Shown piece by piece: positions 1 through 12,397 of a stretch of 64,000 nucleotides of DNA (the first letter of the stretch is position 1; each line of letters opens with the position of its first letter). The DNA comes from Microglena sp. YARC (taxonomy: Eukaryota > Chlorophyta > Chlorophyceae > Chlamydomonadales > Chlamydomonadaceae). Under the pieces are notes generated by a model that saw only the letters and a list, made by a program, of their open reading frames with translations, was not told where the DNA came from and ran no database searches. A program made the translations under genes and the position numbers. The stretch covers positions 11,352,187 to 11,416,186 of the forward strand of contig CM039464.1 of NCBI GenBank assembly GCA_022414725.1. Direction: 5' to 3'.

Positions 1-167
1 ACAATCGAAATCATCATCAACATCTTGCAACATTGATCAACATCAACATGTATCAACATGTAATGTTTGTGCGCAGGTCATCAACATCATTATCATCAAC
101 ATCTTCCAACATTGATCAACATCAACATGTATCAACATTTAATGTTTGTGTGCAGGTCATTATCATT

Positions 168-202
<35 letters not shown>

Positions 203-505
203 CTTCCAACATTGACAAAAATTGATCAACATTGACCAACATCAACATTTATCAACATTTGTTAACATAAACATTTACCAACATCAGCATTGATCAACAT
301 TGACCAACATCAACATGTATCAACATTTATCAACATTTGTTAACATAAACATTTACCAACATCAGCATTTATCAATATTTATCAACATCAACATCAACAT
401 TTATCAACATCAACATTTATCAACATTTGTTATCATCAACATGTATCAACATTTATTAACATGAACACGTATCAACATTTATCAACATGTACTGTTTGCG
501 TGCAG
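1..505. repeat. ATCAACATT/ATCAACATGT tandem tract with acceptor copies
   Basis: Degenerate short tandem repeats of the type ATCAACATTTATCAACATCA fill the intron upstream of the first visible monooxygenase exon, with a (CAG)n stretch near 172-200. Two units, near 55-82 and 135-160, contain a close copy of the real splice acceptor (TGTTTGTGCGCAG and TGTTTGTGTGCAG, against TGTTTGCGTGCAG at 493-505), each followed by GGTC or GTCA rather than coding sequence. No gene is seen here. Confidence 0.8.
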
Positions 506-3500
506 GTTTGTGTGTCACAATGAAGCTGAGGATGCTCCCATCCCCCAAACACCTGAGCTCGTAGCTGCTGAGGCATTGTCATATGTGAAAGGCTGGCCGA
601 CGTGGAAGATGGACAAAATTATCGAAAACTCCTCTACCATCGCCAGGGGCCGCATGACTGATAGGTGCGGCCATTTTCGTTTGTTTTAGTTATGACAGGA
701 TTTTCACCCCAGGAGGTGGGTCTCCCTACACAAACCAGCGGCACAAACCAGCCGCACTTTGATGCACCTTGATGCACTTTGATGGACTGCTAATTTGGAG
801 GTCTACGGCACCCTTTTCTGCACCACTACAGCACCCTTCCCGCCCAGAATGCACCCGTTTAAGCCAATTCAAGGGTGTACAACTCCCCTTAAATGTGCAG
901 TGCTGGTGGTAGCATACGTAATGTATTGATGATCTGAGTAATGCAGTGTGGGGCTTTGGGCTTTCTAAATGGGGCCAAGTATTTTGTTGTTGTTAAGAAA
1001 GAGACTAATCATTACTATTTCGAATTAGCCTTGCAAGTTTTATAGTTAGGTGCTCTGTGTGTTTATTAAGTTGTCCTGGGCTGGTGAGCAACGACGACAT
1101 TCTATTTACCTTCTCTTCGCTTGTAGTGCTATAATTATGGGATTTATTATAGGGACAGGGGGATGCCATATATTTCATTTATTTTTATATTTGATTTATT
1201 ATAGGGACAGGGGGGTGCCATATATTTCATTTATTTTTATATTTGATTTATTATAGGGACAGGGGGATGCCATATATTTCATTTATTTTTATATTTGATT
1301 TATTTTAGGGACAGGGGGATGCCATATATTTCATTTATTTTTATATTTGATTTATGTTAGGGACAGGGGGATGCCATATATTTCATTTATTTTTATATTT
1401 GATTTATTTTAGGGACAGGGGGATGCCATATATTTCATTTATTTTTATATTGATTTATTTTAGGGACAGGGGGATGCCATATATTTCATTTATTTTTATA
1501 TTTGATTTATTTTAGGGACAGGGGGATGCCATATATTTCATTTATTTTTATATTTGATTTATTTTAGGGACAGGGGGATGCCATATATTTCATTTATTTT
1601 TATATTTGATTTATGTTAGGGACAGGGGGATGCCATACAATTCATCAGTCCGCCTGACTACACAGAGAGCATGGATGCACAGATACTAGGCTGGTGAGTA
1701 ACGACAACGCACTATTCCTTATGGGAGGGATTCGAACCCAGGTGACCGCAAAGCCAAACCATTTTTTGGCGGAGCCCCCTGTTCAAGGGGGCTGGAGCCC
1801 CCAGCGTTACTCATTTGTCCGTTTGACCGAAAAACTTGAAGCCTGACACGTCAGCCAACGGTCGCGTATCTAACTCGCTTCCCTTGCCACCTGTTGCTCC
1901 GTCGCGATCACTCTCTGCCAATTTTTAGCGTCGCAGGCGACGCTGCATCGAACTTGTCAAGGGGTCGTATGACTGGCAGGCTCGGCCTTGGCGGTGGTAG
2001 CGGATGTCTTTGAGTGGCTGGGTGGTTGGGTGGGTCGGTGGATGGGTGGGGGGCTCTCACCTAGCTTGCCATGTATATGATTTGGCTTTGTCATCACTCC
2101 TGGAGCAACGCAGCAGGCAGTGCGCATGTCAGGTGCAGCTGCCGGCTTGGGGGTGGTAGCGGATGTGTTTGGGTGGCTGGCTGGCTGGGTGGGTGGGTGG
2201 GTAATTCGGTGGGTCAGTGGATGGTTAAGGGGCTCTCACCTAGCTCGCCATGTAGATGATTTGGCTTTGTCATCACTCCTGAAGCAATGCAGCAGGCAGT
2301 AAGGATGGGAGGTGCAGGTGTGGCCTTGGGGGTGGTAGCGGATGTGTTTGGGTGGGTGGGTGTGTGGGTAGTTCGGTGGGTCGGCGGATGGGTGGGGGGC
2401 TCTCACCTAGCTCGCCATGTAGATGATTTGGCTTTGTCATCCCTCCTGAAGCAACGCAGCAGGCAGTACGCATGGGAGGTGCAGGTGCGGCCTTGGGGGT
2501 GGTAGCGGATGTGTATGTTGTTACAGTCCAGGGGGTGGCCAAATACACTAATGGGAGTTGCCCGAGTATGATATCAGGGGGTCTGAAATGAAGAAGAGAT
2601 AATGTACTGAACCCCACACAATCGTTTTACCGACAGAGGCCCTGAGTTCGTGCTCCAGTGATGATTTAATTTTGTGTTTCTCGTCGAATGGTTTGGAAGC
2701 ATGAAGTATTGCATTGATGGTAATGTAATGATAACGTCTGGTGGGGCGTGGTGTATGTATGTATGTTACAGTCCAGTGGTAAGCCAAATAGGCTGAAGGG
2801 ACTTGCCCAACCGTGTTAGGAAGGCTGAAAAAGAAAAAGCACTTATGAACTGAACCCCAAACAATCGTTTTACCGACGGGGGCCCTGAGTTCGTGCCACA
2901 GTGATCATTTTATTCTACAAATAATTAAATCATAATCTCATCTGGGATGATAATTTATTTTTGGTGGGGCGTGGAATTAAGGGAGCACCATCTTACGGCG
3001 GTTGGGAACGGGCTGCTACTATATCTGGACAAAACTACCATGGCAGTTGACAGCGACCGCGAACACTAAGGCGCACCCGTAGGGATTCGAACCTGGCACC
3101 TTTGTCGTTCAAGGAGGTCAGCAATTGAGCTATTCGTTGAACGGGGGTTAGCATTGATGGCCAGAGTAGTGCTATAATTAGGGAACGGCAACATATATTA
3201 GTGTTTGAAAAACTTCCATTAACTAATATCATTGTAGTGTCATACGAGTCACAATAATATTAGTTTTTCAAATAAATTCAAAATTCTGGTGAGACGGCTT
3301 GTCCGACTAATATGATACACTGTGATATGTGTAACGTCAATTTATATTCCTATTAAAAAAAACGTCAAATGTAAACCGTCAATTTATAATAAACCCCCCC
3401 AAAAAATCCGTCAAATTTTGCAACCATTAAATTTTGAGAGCAGTACGGTAATATGGTACACTATGATATACTATTATTAATGCACTAATACTATATAACA

Positions 3501-5434
3501 TAGCCGACCCCTAGCAATAATGGATTCACAACAAATCGTGTAACACCAAATGAAGATGTTCCCCCATGAAGATGTTCCACAGTACTGTTGAAATCTTGGG
3601 GCATGGCCCAGTGGATGGCACAAGGAGCTGCTTGCAGCAGAACATAAGAGCTATGGACTTCAAGCTATGGACTATCGGTCTGATAGCAAACTCACACAAT
3701 CCCTGTGGGCTGGTGCCTCTATTTATAATTTATAATAAATAAATAGTATGTATTATTTATAATAAATACTATTTATTATTTATAATAAGTAAATAGTATG
3801 TATTATTACGAGGCATGTGATTGAGGGGGCCAGCCCGTTTACTTGCGCTGTCCAGTGGGGCCAACGACTCGATGTATTTTTTACTATTCATTTATTTATT
3901 TGTTATTTATTTGTTTATTTATCTCTAGGGTTGGGCCGACATATAAACGTATAATATACGTTTATACGTATAAATACGCCGTATAGTTTTTCTCAAATCG
4001 ACCTTATATACGTCGTATAGAAACGTATAGTCTGTACTTCGAGAAGTACAGCACACGTCCCGGCACGTAACTTTCTTGGTTTGCATTATATTTTTGATTT
4101 AGATAGCTCATTGGAAAGCTTTTGTCCTCCTCTATCACAATATGCAATACAATTCACCATTCACCTGCACCATTGTATAAAAATTTGCTTAAAGGTTGAT
4201 CTAGATAGCCAGGATGGCACACATATCAGAGCGCCACCTAGCCTTCCATTCCACAAGCTGTGCTCCTACGTGGGCTTTAAGGATTGATGGCGCAAGCCTA
4301 GTGCAATGTGAACATGGACAATATTGCAATACCGTTTTGTACTTCTATTATAATACACTTAAACAGTTATACAATATACCAACTGGCATTTAATGGCTCC
4401 CTTAGATTGGCACCGCGCTTCTTGGGCGACGCGCTTTCTGGTCGTGATTTCTTTTCTGAGATTTGGACAACCTAAACTTGCCAGATTATTTTTCTGAGAG
4501 TTGATATGTGATGCCAATGAAATTAGCTACGCGGCAATACCTCTAAACCCATGTAAAAGTATTTTCTCAAGAAGTGCCTAATTTGTATGTATGTTTTTAT
4601 ACGTTTGTATGTATACGTTTATACGTTTATACGGCTTATAAAAATAAACATATACGTTTGCTTCCCAACCTTATTTATCTCATATGTGTTTATTTATTTG
4701 TTTATTAATTTATTTCTTTATCAATTAATTAATTTATTTATTTATTTATTTATTTATTTACGTCCGTGATAACATACTAATGTAAGCAAACTCACGCAAT
4801 CCCTGTGCACGGGAATCTCACAAGGAGTACAAAATCTCAAGGTCATCAGACACATCTTTTTCCCTAACAGTCTTTGCGTTCCCTACCCATATTGAGATCA
4901 GCAATGGAAACATCCTTCATAATTCCATCATAACCATCACAGTATTTCACAATGGAGTTCCATAATTTAATCGCTGATTTCGACCTGAAATAGTGAATTG
5001 AGAATTGACCAGTTTCTTTCCCTGTGCGCAGGTGGACCCCCCCTGGTTCTTTCGGAAAAGGTTTAGTCACACTGGCTGGTGATGCAGCTCACCCTATGAC
5101 TCCAAACCTGGGACAGGGGGCCTGTACTGCTTTGGAGGATGCTGTAGTGCTTGCTGCTGAGGTGGCAGAAGTACTGAAAGAGCGCCAGTCGGCGTCTGGT
5201 GGGAGCGTATCCCCTCTGTCTGCAAGCCTGGAGAAGGCACTACGCCAGTACGAAGCTGCGCAGTCGAAGCGTACTTTGTACTTGACTGTACGTGCGCACT
5301 TGATGGGAGCGGCACTACAGATTGACAACCCCGTGGTCTGCACAGTCCGGGATACATTCATCTCAAACTTTTTTGACCCCTCCCATTTCCTGGATCACAC
5401 GTCTGTGTCTCTGCCCAAGCTGGCGGCTCCATAG
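506..5434 (+). CDS. FAD-dependent monooxygenase (zeaxanthin-epoxidase-like family), 3' exons
   Basis: Two exons are visible: 506-664 and 5032-5434 (stop TAG 5432-5434). The 5' part lies left of the window. The acceptor before 506 is TGCGTGCAG; the intron runs from GTGCGG at 665 to GTGCGCAG at 5031; the split codon AG+G restores Arg and phase agrees. The first exon encodes FVCHNEAEDAP...GRMTD. The second encodes PPGSFGKGLVTLAGDAAHPM followed by TPNLGQGACTALEDAVVLA, the GDAAHP FAD ribityl-binding motif and the following helix of group A flavoprotein monooxygenases. A helical C-terminus with ALRQYEAAQSKR and a final PKLAAP follow. Such enzymes hydroxylate or epoxidise small substrates using NAD(P)H and O2; the substrate cannot be read here. 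Family membership is secure; zeaxanthin epoxidase proper is only one possibility. Confidence 0.85.
1136..1645. repeat. 52-bp tandem repeat, about 10 copies
   Basis: The unit contains AGGGACAGGGGGATGCCATA followed by an AT-rich half (TTTCATTTATTTTTATATTT). Successive AGGGACAGGG motifs are 52 bp apart (1151, 1203, 1255 and so on). The copies are nearly identical, so the array is recent. It lies in the long monooxygenase intron. Confidence 0.9.
1755..1963. mobile_element. Dispersed GC-rich repeat (family R)
   Basis: Starts with TTTTTTGGCGGAGCCCCCTG, passes through GGAGCCCCCAG, GACACGTCAGCC and CGATCACTCTCTGCC, and ends near GCGTCGCAGGCGACGCTGCAT. Related copies occur near 6370, 19288, 30335, 35300, 36826, 51512, 52062, 55165 and 59877 in both orientations. 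No coding capacity is seen; probably a short non-autonomous element, class undetermined. Confidence 0.7.
1964..2512. repeat. Four diverged 160-180 bp tandem units
   Basis: The motif GGTGGTAGCGGATG recurs at 1993, 2152, 2331 and 2498. Between them lie GTGGGTGGGT tracts and CTCACCTAGCTCGCCATGTA. Part of each unit (CGCATG..AGGTGCGGCC) resembles the exon end and donor at 651-672 (CGCATGACTGATAG|GTGCGGCC), so this may be a donor-side junction array. That match is weaker than in the other genes. Confidence 0.6.
2513..2725 (+). mobile_element. Dispersed family S element (SINE-like, tetranucleotide tail)
   Basis: Family S carries GTTACAGTCCAGGGG, GGCCAAATAGGCTAAAGGGA, GAACTGAACCCCAAACAATC and CCCTGAGTTCGTGCTACAGT. 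The edge next to TTACAGTCC usually carries a short TATG/ACAT microsatellite, like the simple-repeat tail of a SINE read on the opposite strand. This copy is diverged; a second follows directly. Confidence 0.65.
2752..2968 (+). mobile_element. Dispersed family S element, second copy
   Basis: Begins at the TATGTATGTATG tail before TTACAGTCCAG and runs through AACTGAACCCCAAACAATCG and GAGTTCGTGCCACAGTGATC to the AT-rich end. It abuts the SINE at 2965. Confidence 0.7.
2965..3165 (-). mobile_element. tRNA-derived SINE
   Basis: Read on the minus strand, a tRNA-like head has an A box (TAGCTCAATTG at 3132-3122) and, about 30 nt on, a B box (GGTTCGAATCCC at 3094-3082). A body follows with AACTGCCATGGTAGTTTTGTCC and ends in CCACGCCCCACC plus AT-rich sequence. 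The same body recurs at 16967-17165 and 49790-49950 behind different heads. The head cannot fold a good T arm, so it is not a functional tRNA gene. Confidence 0.75.
3166..5031. other. Rest of monooxygenase intron, no gene
   Basis: AT-rich and low-complexity. A TAGGGAACGGCA-type element edge lies near 3179; (TTTATAATAAATA) repeats 3715-3810; TTTATTTATTTA tracts 3890-3930 and 4680-4765; and palindromic TATACGTTTATACG runs around 3950-4030 and 4590-4660. A fragment of the family ending in ACGAGGCGTGAGGTTGAGG lies at 3800-3850. No conserved coding sequence is seen before the exon at 5032. Confidence 0.6.
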
Positions 5435-5461
5435 CCAATTTTTTGCTATTTCAGGCTGTTT

Positions 5462-5664
5462 CACTGTTTCTTTTTTGGGCAACGCGTAGCAGCTTCCACC
5501 CAGCTACATCAGCCAGCTACTGAGTTGAGACCGAAGATTTTAGCTGCATTGGAGTGTCTGTCATGCGAGCTTTCAGCCGCGCTAGCTAGCTGAAGGTTTG
5601 GCCCAAGGGTGGGTGAAAGGAGCTGCCTAGAAGCTGCCACGCGTAGCCTCAAAAGGAAACAGTG
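5462..5664. mobile_element. hAT-like MITE, family B, with 8-bp target duplication
   Basis: 203 bp, with terminal inverted repeats CACTGTTTCTTTTTTGGGC and GGAAACAGTG, and subterminal GTAGCAGCTTCC / GAAGCTGCCACGCGTAGC. It is flanked on both sides by GGCTGTTT (5454-5461 and 5665-5672), an 8-bp target-site duplication typical of hAT transposons. It lies just past the monooxygenase stop codon. Confidence 0.85.
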
Positions 5665-7335
5665 GGCTGTTTGGGCTATTTCAGGTTATTTCGGACTATT
5701 TCAGGATGCTCAAGCTGGAGGCTCCATCAGTGGAGGTTGCTCGTTTACCGCGTGCTCATTTAGGGGCCTGAAGAGGCCGTAAGCCCCAAAACCACCAAGA
5801 AAATCGGAATCCTAAGCTGGAGCCCCCATAGCCTTTATTTTTTGTTTTATGAATGTTGTTAAGCAACCCCTTCTAGAACTTGAACTTGAACTTGGTTACA
5901 TAGCTTCAGCCAGCAATTTGGCTGCTCGCCGTCTTTGGCTGTAAGAATACATTTACCAGGAAAATGTAAACATGAACAAATCAACAGCTTCTAGGCAGCT
6001 CCCCTGACTAGCTGCACTGCCAGACTCAACGCAAGCCGAGCATCTTGAAGCTAATGCAGTCAGCTGTCCGGAACTGCTGAAATAGTTGGGTGCATCACAG
6101 TGGCTGGCTCAGGGAGCTGCTAAGAAAAGCCGAAAGAAACCTTGGGAAGCTCCTTGAGTGATGTACTTATGTTTTGTTTTTATTATATCATTTCATGGCA
6201 TATCAGAGTTCATGCTGCTCACCGTATGCTGGCGGAGTAGACATGGGTAGTATACACACCACTGCATCACACTCCTGAGTAGAGAATGCAATCACGTAGG
6301 TGAGTTGTGTATAATTGTGTATAATTGTGTTTGAATTGTTACATGGTTCTTCAGCCAACACTGGGCTGCTTACCGTTTTTGGCGGAGCCCCCCCTTCTGG
6401 GGGGCGGGAGCCCCCAGTGTTACCCATTCGTCCCTTCGTCCATCCATCCATCCATCCATCCATCCATCCATCCATCCGTCCGTCCGTCCGTCCGTCTCAC
6501 CGCGATGAAGCCCGACACGTCAGCCACCTGTCGCAGTCGCTCCCTCGCGATCACTCTCCGCCATTTTTCGCAGGCGACGCTGCATAGAGCTTGTCTGATT
6601 CCAAGTCCCCGCGTTTGAAGTGTTGAGTAAGACCCGCCCAACAAAGTACATAAATCGTAATTTTGTCATGTACCAGCCACCCACTCACCCAGCCATTACG
6701 GTATTCAACCAAGCCAAGGCCAAAGTTATTATATAAAAATAAAGTCCACACCACCACATCCGGGTTGGTTACTGATTCCTGAACTCCCGGGTCCTGACTC
6801 ATGAAGGATGCTGTTGGCTTTGGTGGGTGCAGCAACCTGCATACAAGGAGACGTAGAGATGAAGTTGGTCTCGAATACTGCGAGGCCGGAGGCAACAGGA
6901 TCATGCCATGGGGGCAGAATCGTAGATTCTGAGTACACTCATCGCAATAGAAGGAAATCTAGGACTGACTTGAAGTTTATTATAATTCGAACTTGGTTAC
7001 GGCACATGTCTCCAGTCTGTAGGGCAATTTGGGACCGACGGGCTTTCAAAACAAAAACGAATCAGCGGTCGTCAGCGGTTGGGACTTGGGACCAGAGAGG
7101 GTTGGGATTGAGTATCGCGCTGGCGTGTGCTCGGTTGGCACAAAACCCACGCAACTTCTGAGACATCCGCATCCGCTCATACGCTCACCTTCTTCGACCT
7201 ACCTACCGGACCTTCCTTCAGCTGCCACACTCACCGTCGCCTCCTCTTTTATTGCGTCTTTACTTGGCCTCGTTTTTTGTAAATCGAGTTTACTAAAAAA
7301 ACCTTCCTTTCCTCGACTTCACACACCGTCTCGTC
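5665..7335. other. Intergenic region between monooxygenase and SAR1
   Basis: Contains fragments of family B (5980-6150), a short GTTACATAGCTTCAGCCAGC repeat (5893-5965), a family R copy (6370-6600) with an embedded (CCAT)n/(CCGT)n microsatellite 6437-6497, and unremarkable sequence to 7170. The last 160 bases before 7336 are pyrimidine-rich and are the likely SAR1 5' UTR. No conserved protein is recognised. Confidence 0.6.
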
Positions 7336-10300
7336 ATGTTCATTTGGACCTGGCTCAACGGGATTCTCAACTACTTGGGACTTGGGTGAGTCTCTTGCTT
7401 AAAAGCAGCTGTAGAGGATTCCACGGGTCAACCTTGTTTGGAGGAGGGGGGGGGGGGGAGGGGGGGAGGTTGCTCAGAGCCGGAGCCTCTGAAGAACGGT
7501 TTCCGCGCAGGAGGTGATGTCGACACACAGACAGCGTTCACGATACCGGAAGAAACGCGTTGAGTTAGCTTACAGCCAAAGTGGACTTCGGACTAGTGCG
7601 GGGACTAGGGCCAGCCTGGGTCCAGGGCGACGGGCACTGTCACCTGTCGGGGGTGGTGGGGCGTCCTCAGTGAAAGGACCGCAACAACTAGCCCGCAACG
7701 CAACAACGCAACTCGCTGTGCATTGTCAGCTGCGTGTGTCGTGAGCGTGGTGGATACATGGGGGCGTGGAGGACTGGAGGCAACTCAGCACCCGCCCGCG
7801 CCCGTCCCACCTCAGTATCGGTATACTGTGCCCTGGTTGAGGGTTTTATTTTTTTGTCGGTGTACAATTCCTGTGCCCGCGTCCGATCCTGACTCATGTA
7901 CGTTTAGCTGTGATACAGTCGCCGGAACGTCGACGATACAGAGGCTGATATTGTTCAGAATCAGTGCCTTTGTCGTTTCGGTTGTGACACCGTGGGGGAA
8001 ACCGTGACAGCTGCTGACGTGGGTGCTGACTGACCGGCCATGTATGACAAAGCTTCTATCATACTCTACAGCCAGAAGCCACCCTTGACCCACTCAAGTA
8101 GAAGGCACACTTGGGAGACCAGTAGGTCACTATGATAATGTTACCATCACCACCACCACCACCATTACACCCCTGCAGGAACAAGGACTGTATGACGAAG
8201 CTGCTATCAGACGTCTACAGACAGAAGTCACCTTTGACCCACTCACGTTAGGGGCACATTTGGAGACCAGTAGGTCACCATGATAATGTTACCATCACCA
8301 CCACCACCACCACCATTATACACCTGCAGGACGCCAAGATCCTGTCCTTAGGCTCTAGGCCAGAAGTCTCAATCGACCCTCTCAAGTTGTGGGCACATTT
8401 CCTGCCAACGGCAAGATCCTGTTATCAGGCCTAGACAATGCAGGAAAGGCAACGTTGGTGCACATGCTGAGACTTGTAGCTCACCATTATAATGTTACCA
8501 TCACCACCACCACCACCACCACCACCACCACTATACAATGGCCAGTTTACTGTACTTGCACGGTACTGGTTGGTACAGTGGAACGTAGTATACCAAAACC
8601 GTCCACCAAGGGTCAGGTACTGCCCCCTGATGAAATTTGTACCCCACCCCACCCCACCCCCCACCCCTGTGGATGACAAAGTAATGTTATTATACCCGTG
8701 CAGTAACAAGGAGGCCAAGATCCTGTTCTTAGGCCTTGACAATGCCGGAAAGACATCGCAGCCAACATTAGACCCCTTGCAGGAACAAGGAGGCCAACCG
8801 CCGCCACCATTGTACCCCTGCAGGAACAAGGAGGCCAACCGCCGCCACCATTGTACCCCTGCAGGAACAAGGAGGCCAACCGCCGCCACCATTGTACCCC
8901 TGCAGGAACAAGGACGCCAAGATCCTGTTCTTAGGCCTAGAAACGAGACCTGAAGTAAAGTAATGTAATTATACCCCTGCAGGAACAAGGAGGCCAAGAT
9001 TCTTTTCTTAGGCCTAGAAACGAGACCTGAAGTAAAGTAATGTAATTATACCCCTGCAGGAACAAGGAGGCCAAGATTCTTTTCTTAGGTCTTGACAATT
9101 CAGGAAAGACAACGTTGATGCACATGCTGAAGGACGAGCGCATGGTTCAGCACCAACCCACACAGTACCCGACATCCGAGGAGCTGCAGCTGGCTGGCAT
9201 CAATTTCAAAGCCTTTGACTTGGGGGGTCATGAGATCGCACGAAGGGTTTGGAGAGACTATTACGCAAAGGTAAATAAATAAATGAATGAATGAATAAAT
9301 AAATAAATATATAAGTAAATAAATAAATATAGATAAAGACAAGATAAACAAATAAATAATAATTATATCAACACATATTTTGTCTTGTTACGAGGAGTGA
9401 GGTTGAGGTAGCATACCTATGAACATTACTGTCTACCCCCGTTTTTGTACTTATGTATATTTACTGTGAGCATAATTATGGACATATTTGCTATGAACAT
9501 GACTGTCTACCCCCGTTATTTTTATATATTTGTACCTGTATTACATCTGTATTAGATCTGTATGAGATCTGTATGAGATCTGTATGAGATCTGTATGAGA
9601 TCTGCAGCCCAGAGTTGGCTAAAGATCCAACAGTTACAATTCAAACATTCAAAATTGGTAATTGTAGGTGGACGCCTCAGACCATGACCCTAAACCCTAA
9701 ACTCCTCAGTAATCCCTAACAGCTTTTGGTAATTGTAGGTGGACGCCATCGTCTACCTGATGGACGCCTCAGACGGTGGCCCTACACCCTAAACCCCTCA
9801 GTAAGCCCTAAACGCTTTTGGTAGTACATGGACGCCATCATCTATCTGGTGGACGCCTGAGACGGTGGCCCTACAACCTATACCCAAAACCCCTCAGTAA
9901 GCCCTAAACGCTTTTGGTAATTGTAGGTGGACGCCATCGTCTACCTGATGGACGCCTCAGACGGTGGCCCTATACCCTATACCCGAACCCCCTCAGTAAG
10001 CCCTAACCGCTTTTGGTAATTATAGGTGGACGCCATCGTCTATCTGGTTGACGCCTCAGACCGTGAGCGCTTTACAGAGTCTAAGAAGGAGTTGGACTCC
10101 CTGCTGGCTGATGAGGTGCTGGCTGATGTAAGTATGTATGTAGGGTACAACACAACCAGGCCTCATTGATACGAGCACCTTGGGCGCATGCTTTCTGTTG
10201 CACTGCCTGTTCTTGTTTGCAACCAAAATGTATGTAGGGTACAAGTAGGAGAGCTTTACCCCCCCCGCTACAAGTAGCGATCGCTACCTAGGACCCTGTT

Positions 10301-12366
10301 TTGGCCAAACTTTGTAGTATGTATGTTGTGTACATTACAGGGGTAGCCAAATAGGCTAAAGGGACTTGCCCAACCATGATCACAGTAGTGGCTAAAATGA
10401 AACAAACTGATAAACTGAACCCCAAGCAATCATTGTACAGTTGTCCTGAGTTCGTGCTGCAGTCATGTCCTCACACTCCACCCCCTGCCACACATAATCC
10501 ACCCCCTCCCACACACACTCTACCCCTCCCACACACACTCTACCCCCCTCCCACACACACTCTACCCCCTCTCACACACACTCTACCCCCTCCCACACAC
10601 ACTCTACCCCTTCTCACACATACTCCAACCCCTCCCACACACACTCTACCCCCTCCCACACACACTCTACCCCCTCTCACACACACTCCACCCCCTCCCA
10701 CACACACTCCACCCCTCCCACACACACTCCACCCCCTCTCACACATACTCCACCCCCTCTCACACACACTCCACCCCCTCCCACACACACTCCACCCCCT
10801 CCCACACACACTCCACCCCCTCTCACACATACTCCACCCCCTCCTACACACACTCCATCCCCTCCTTCATACACTCCATCCCCTCCCACACACACACTCC
10901 ACCCCCTCCCACACATACTCCACCCCCTCCCACACACACTTCACCCCTTCCCACACACACTCCACCCACTCCCACACACACTCCACCCCATCCCACACAT
11001 ACTCCACCCCCTCCCACACAAACCCCACCCCTTCCCACACACACTTCACACACTCCTAGATGCCCTTCCTTGCCCCCACCCTTACCCACACCCTCCCCCC
11101 ACCCACCCACCCACCTACCCACCCACCCACCCACCCCCACACACACCACGCACACCACTCCCCACCCTTCACCCCTCATATGAACTTCCTTGTCCACACC
11201 CTCACCCACTCCCCCCCCCCCCAACCTTCACCCTTCACCCAGGTGCCCTTCCTTGTCCACACCCTCACCCACACTCACACACATACACCCCCTCCCCCAA
11301 CTCTCACCCCCCACCCTTCCTTGTCCACACCCTCATCCACACCCACACGCACACCCCGCACAAACCACCCCCCACTCTTCACCCCCTCCCAGGTTCCCTT
11401 CCTTGTCCTGGGCAACAAGATTGATCTTCCTTCAGCATCCAGCGAGGACGAGCTGCGCCAGTGGCTTGGCTTGTCTTACACGACTGGCAAGGGCAAGGGT
11501 AGCTTGTCAGACATGCAGACACGGCCACTAGAGCTGTTCATGTGCTCAGTGTTGAAACGAATGGGATACGGAGAGGGCTTCCGATGGATGGCACAGGTAA
11601 TGAAAATGAACCAATATTCCGAGCAATATATAAATAATATATACAATGCAAATAAAAATATGCACAAATGTAAAATAGAAAAAAAGAATGAGCTACGGAG
11701 AGGGCTTCCGATGGATGCCACAGGTAATAACAATAAAACAATGTATAAATAATATCCTGAATAATGTATACAATAAAAATAAAAATATGCAAATATGTAT
11801 AAAATAAAATAGCGAATGGGCTACTGAGAGGGCTTCCAATGGATGTCACAGGTAATAAAATAAGACAATATATAAATAATATATACAAAAATATGCATAG
11901 AATAAAAAACGAATGAGCTACAGAGAGGGCTTCCGATGGATGTCGCAGGTAAAACAAATAAAAATAAAACATTTATAAAAAGGCCTCCGATGGATGTAGC
12001 AGGTAAAAAGAAAACATTTAACATTATAAAAAGGCCTCCGATGGATGTAGCAGGTAAAAAGAAAACATTTAACATTATAAAAAGGCCTCCGATGGATGTC
12101 GCAGGTAATAAAAATATAGAATATATTAAAATATGTAAGATAAAAATAGATACAGAATCCGACAGAATATGTAAAAAGGGTCTCTGATGGATGTCGCAAG
12201 GGGGGAGGGGGGGGGGGGGGGGGGAAGTGATGACTCTGTGCCCCGTTGCTTCCTAAATGTGTGCCCCCTTTTACCACTGTTTAGTAAATCAGTGCTTTTT
12301 CTTATTAAGCCCAACCTAACACGGTTGGGCTAGTCTCTTTAGCCTATTTGGCCTACCCCTGGACTG

Positions 12367-12397
<31 letters not shown>

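Noticed and set aside
1715..1760. tRNA T-arm around GGGATTCGAACCC
   Set aside because: No matching acceptor, D or anticodon arms could be found; probably another degenerate SINE head or chance.
3060..3140. tRNA gene
   Set aside because: A and B boxes are present, but the T stem and acceptor stem do not pair, and the segment is joined to a repeated SINE body.
8389..9000. A second small GTPase or pseudogene upstream of SAR1 exon 2
   Set aside because: The Walker A-like pieces are short, tandem, phase-broken copies of the start of exon 2 with their acceptor, not a separate gene.
10376..11752. Pro/Thr/His-rich proteins fused to SAR1 sequence
   Set aside because: The proline-rich part is intron 3 minisatellite; SAR1 exon 4 begins at the acceptor at 11391-11392.
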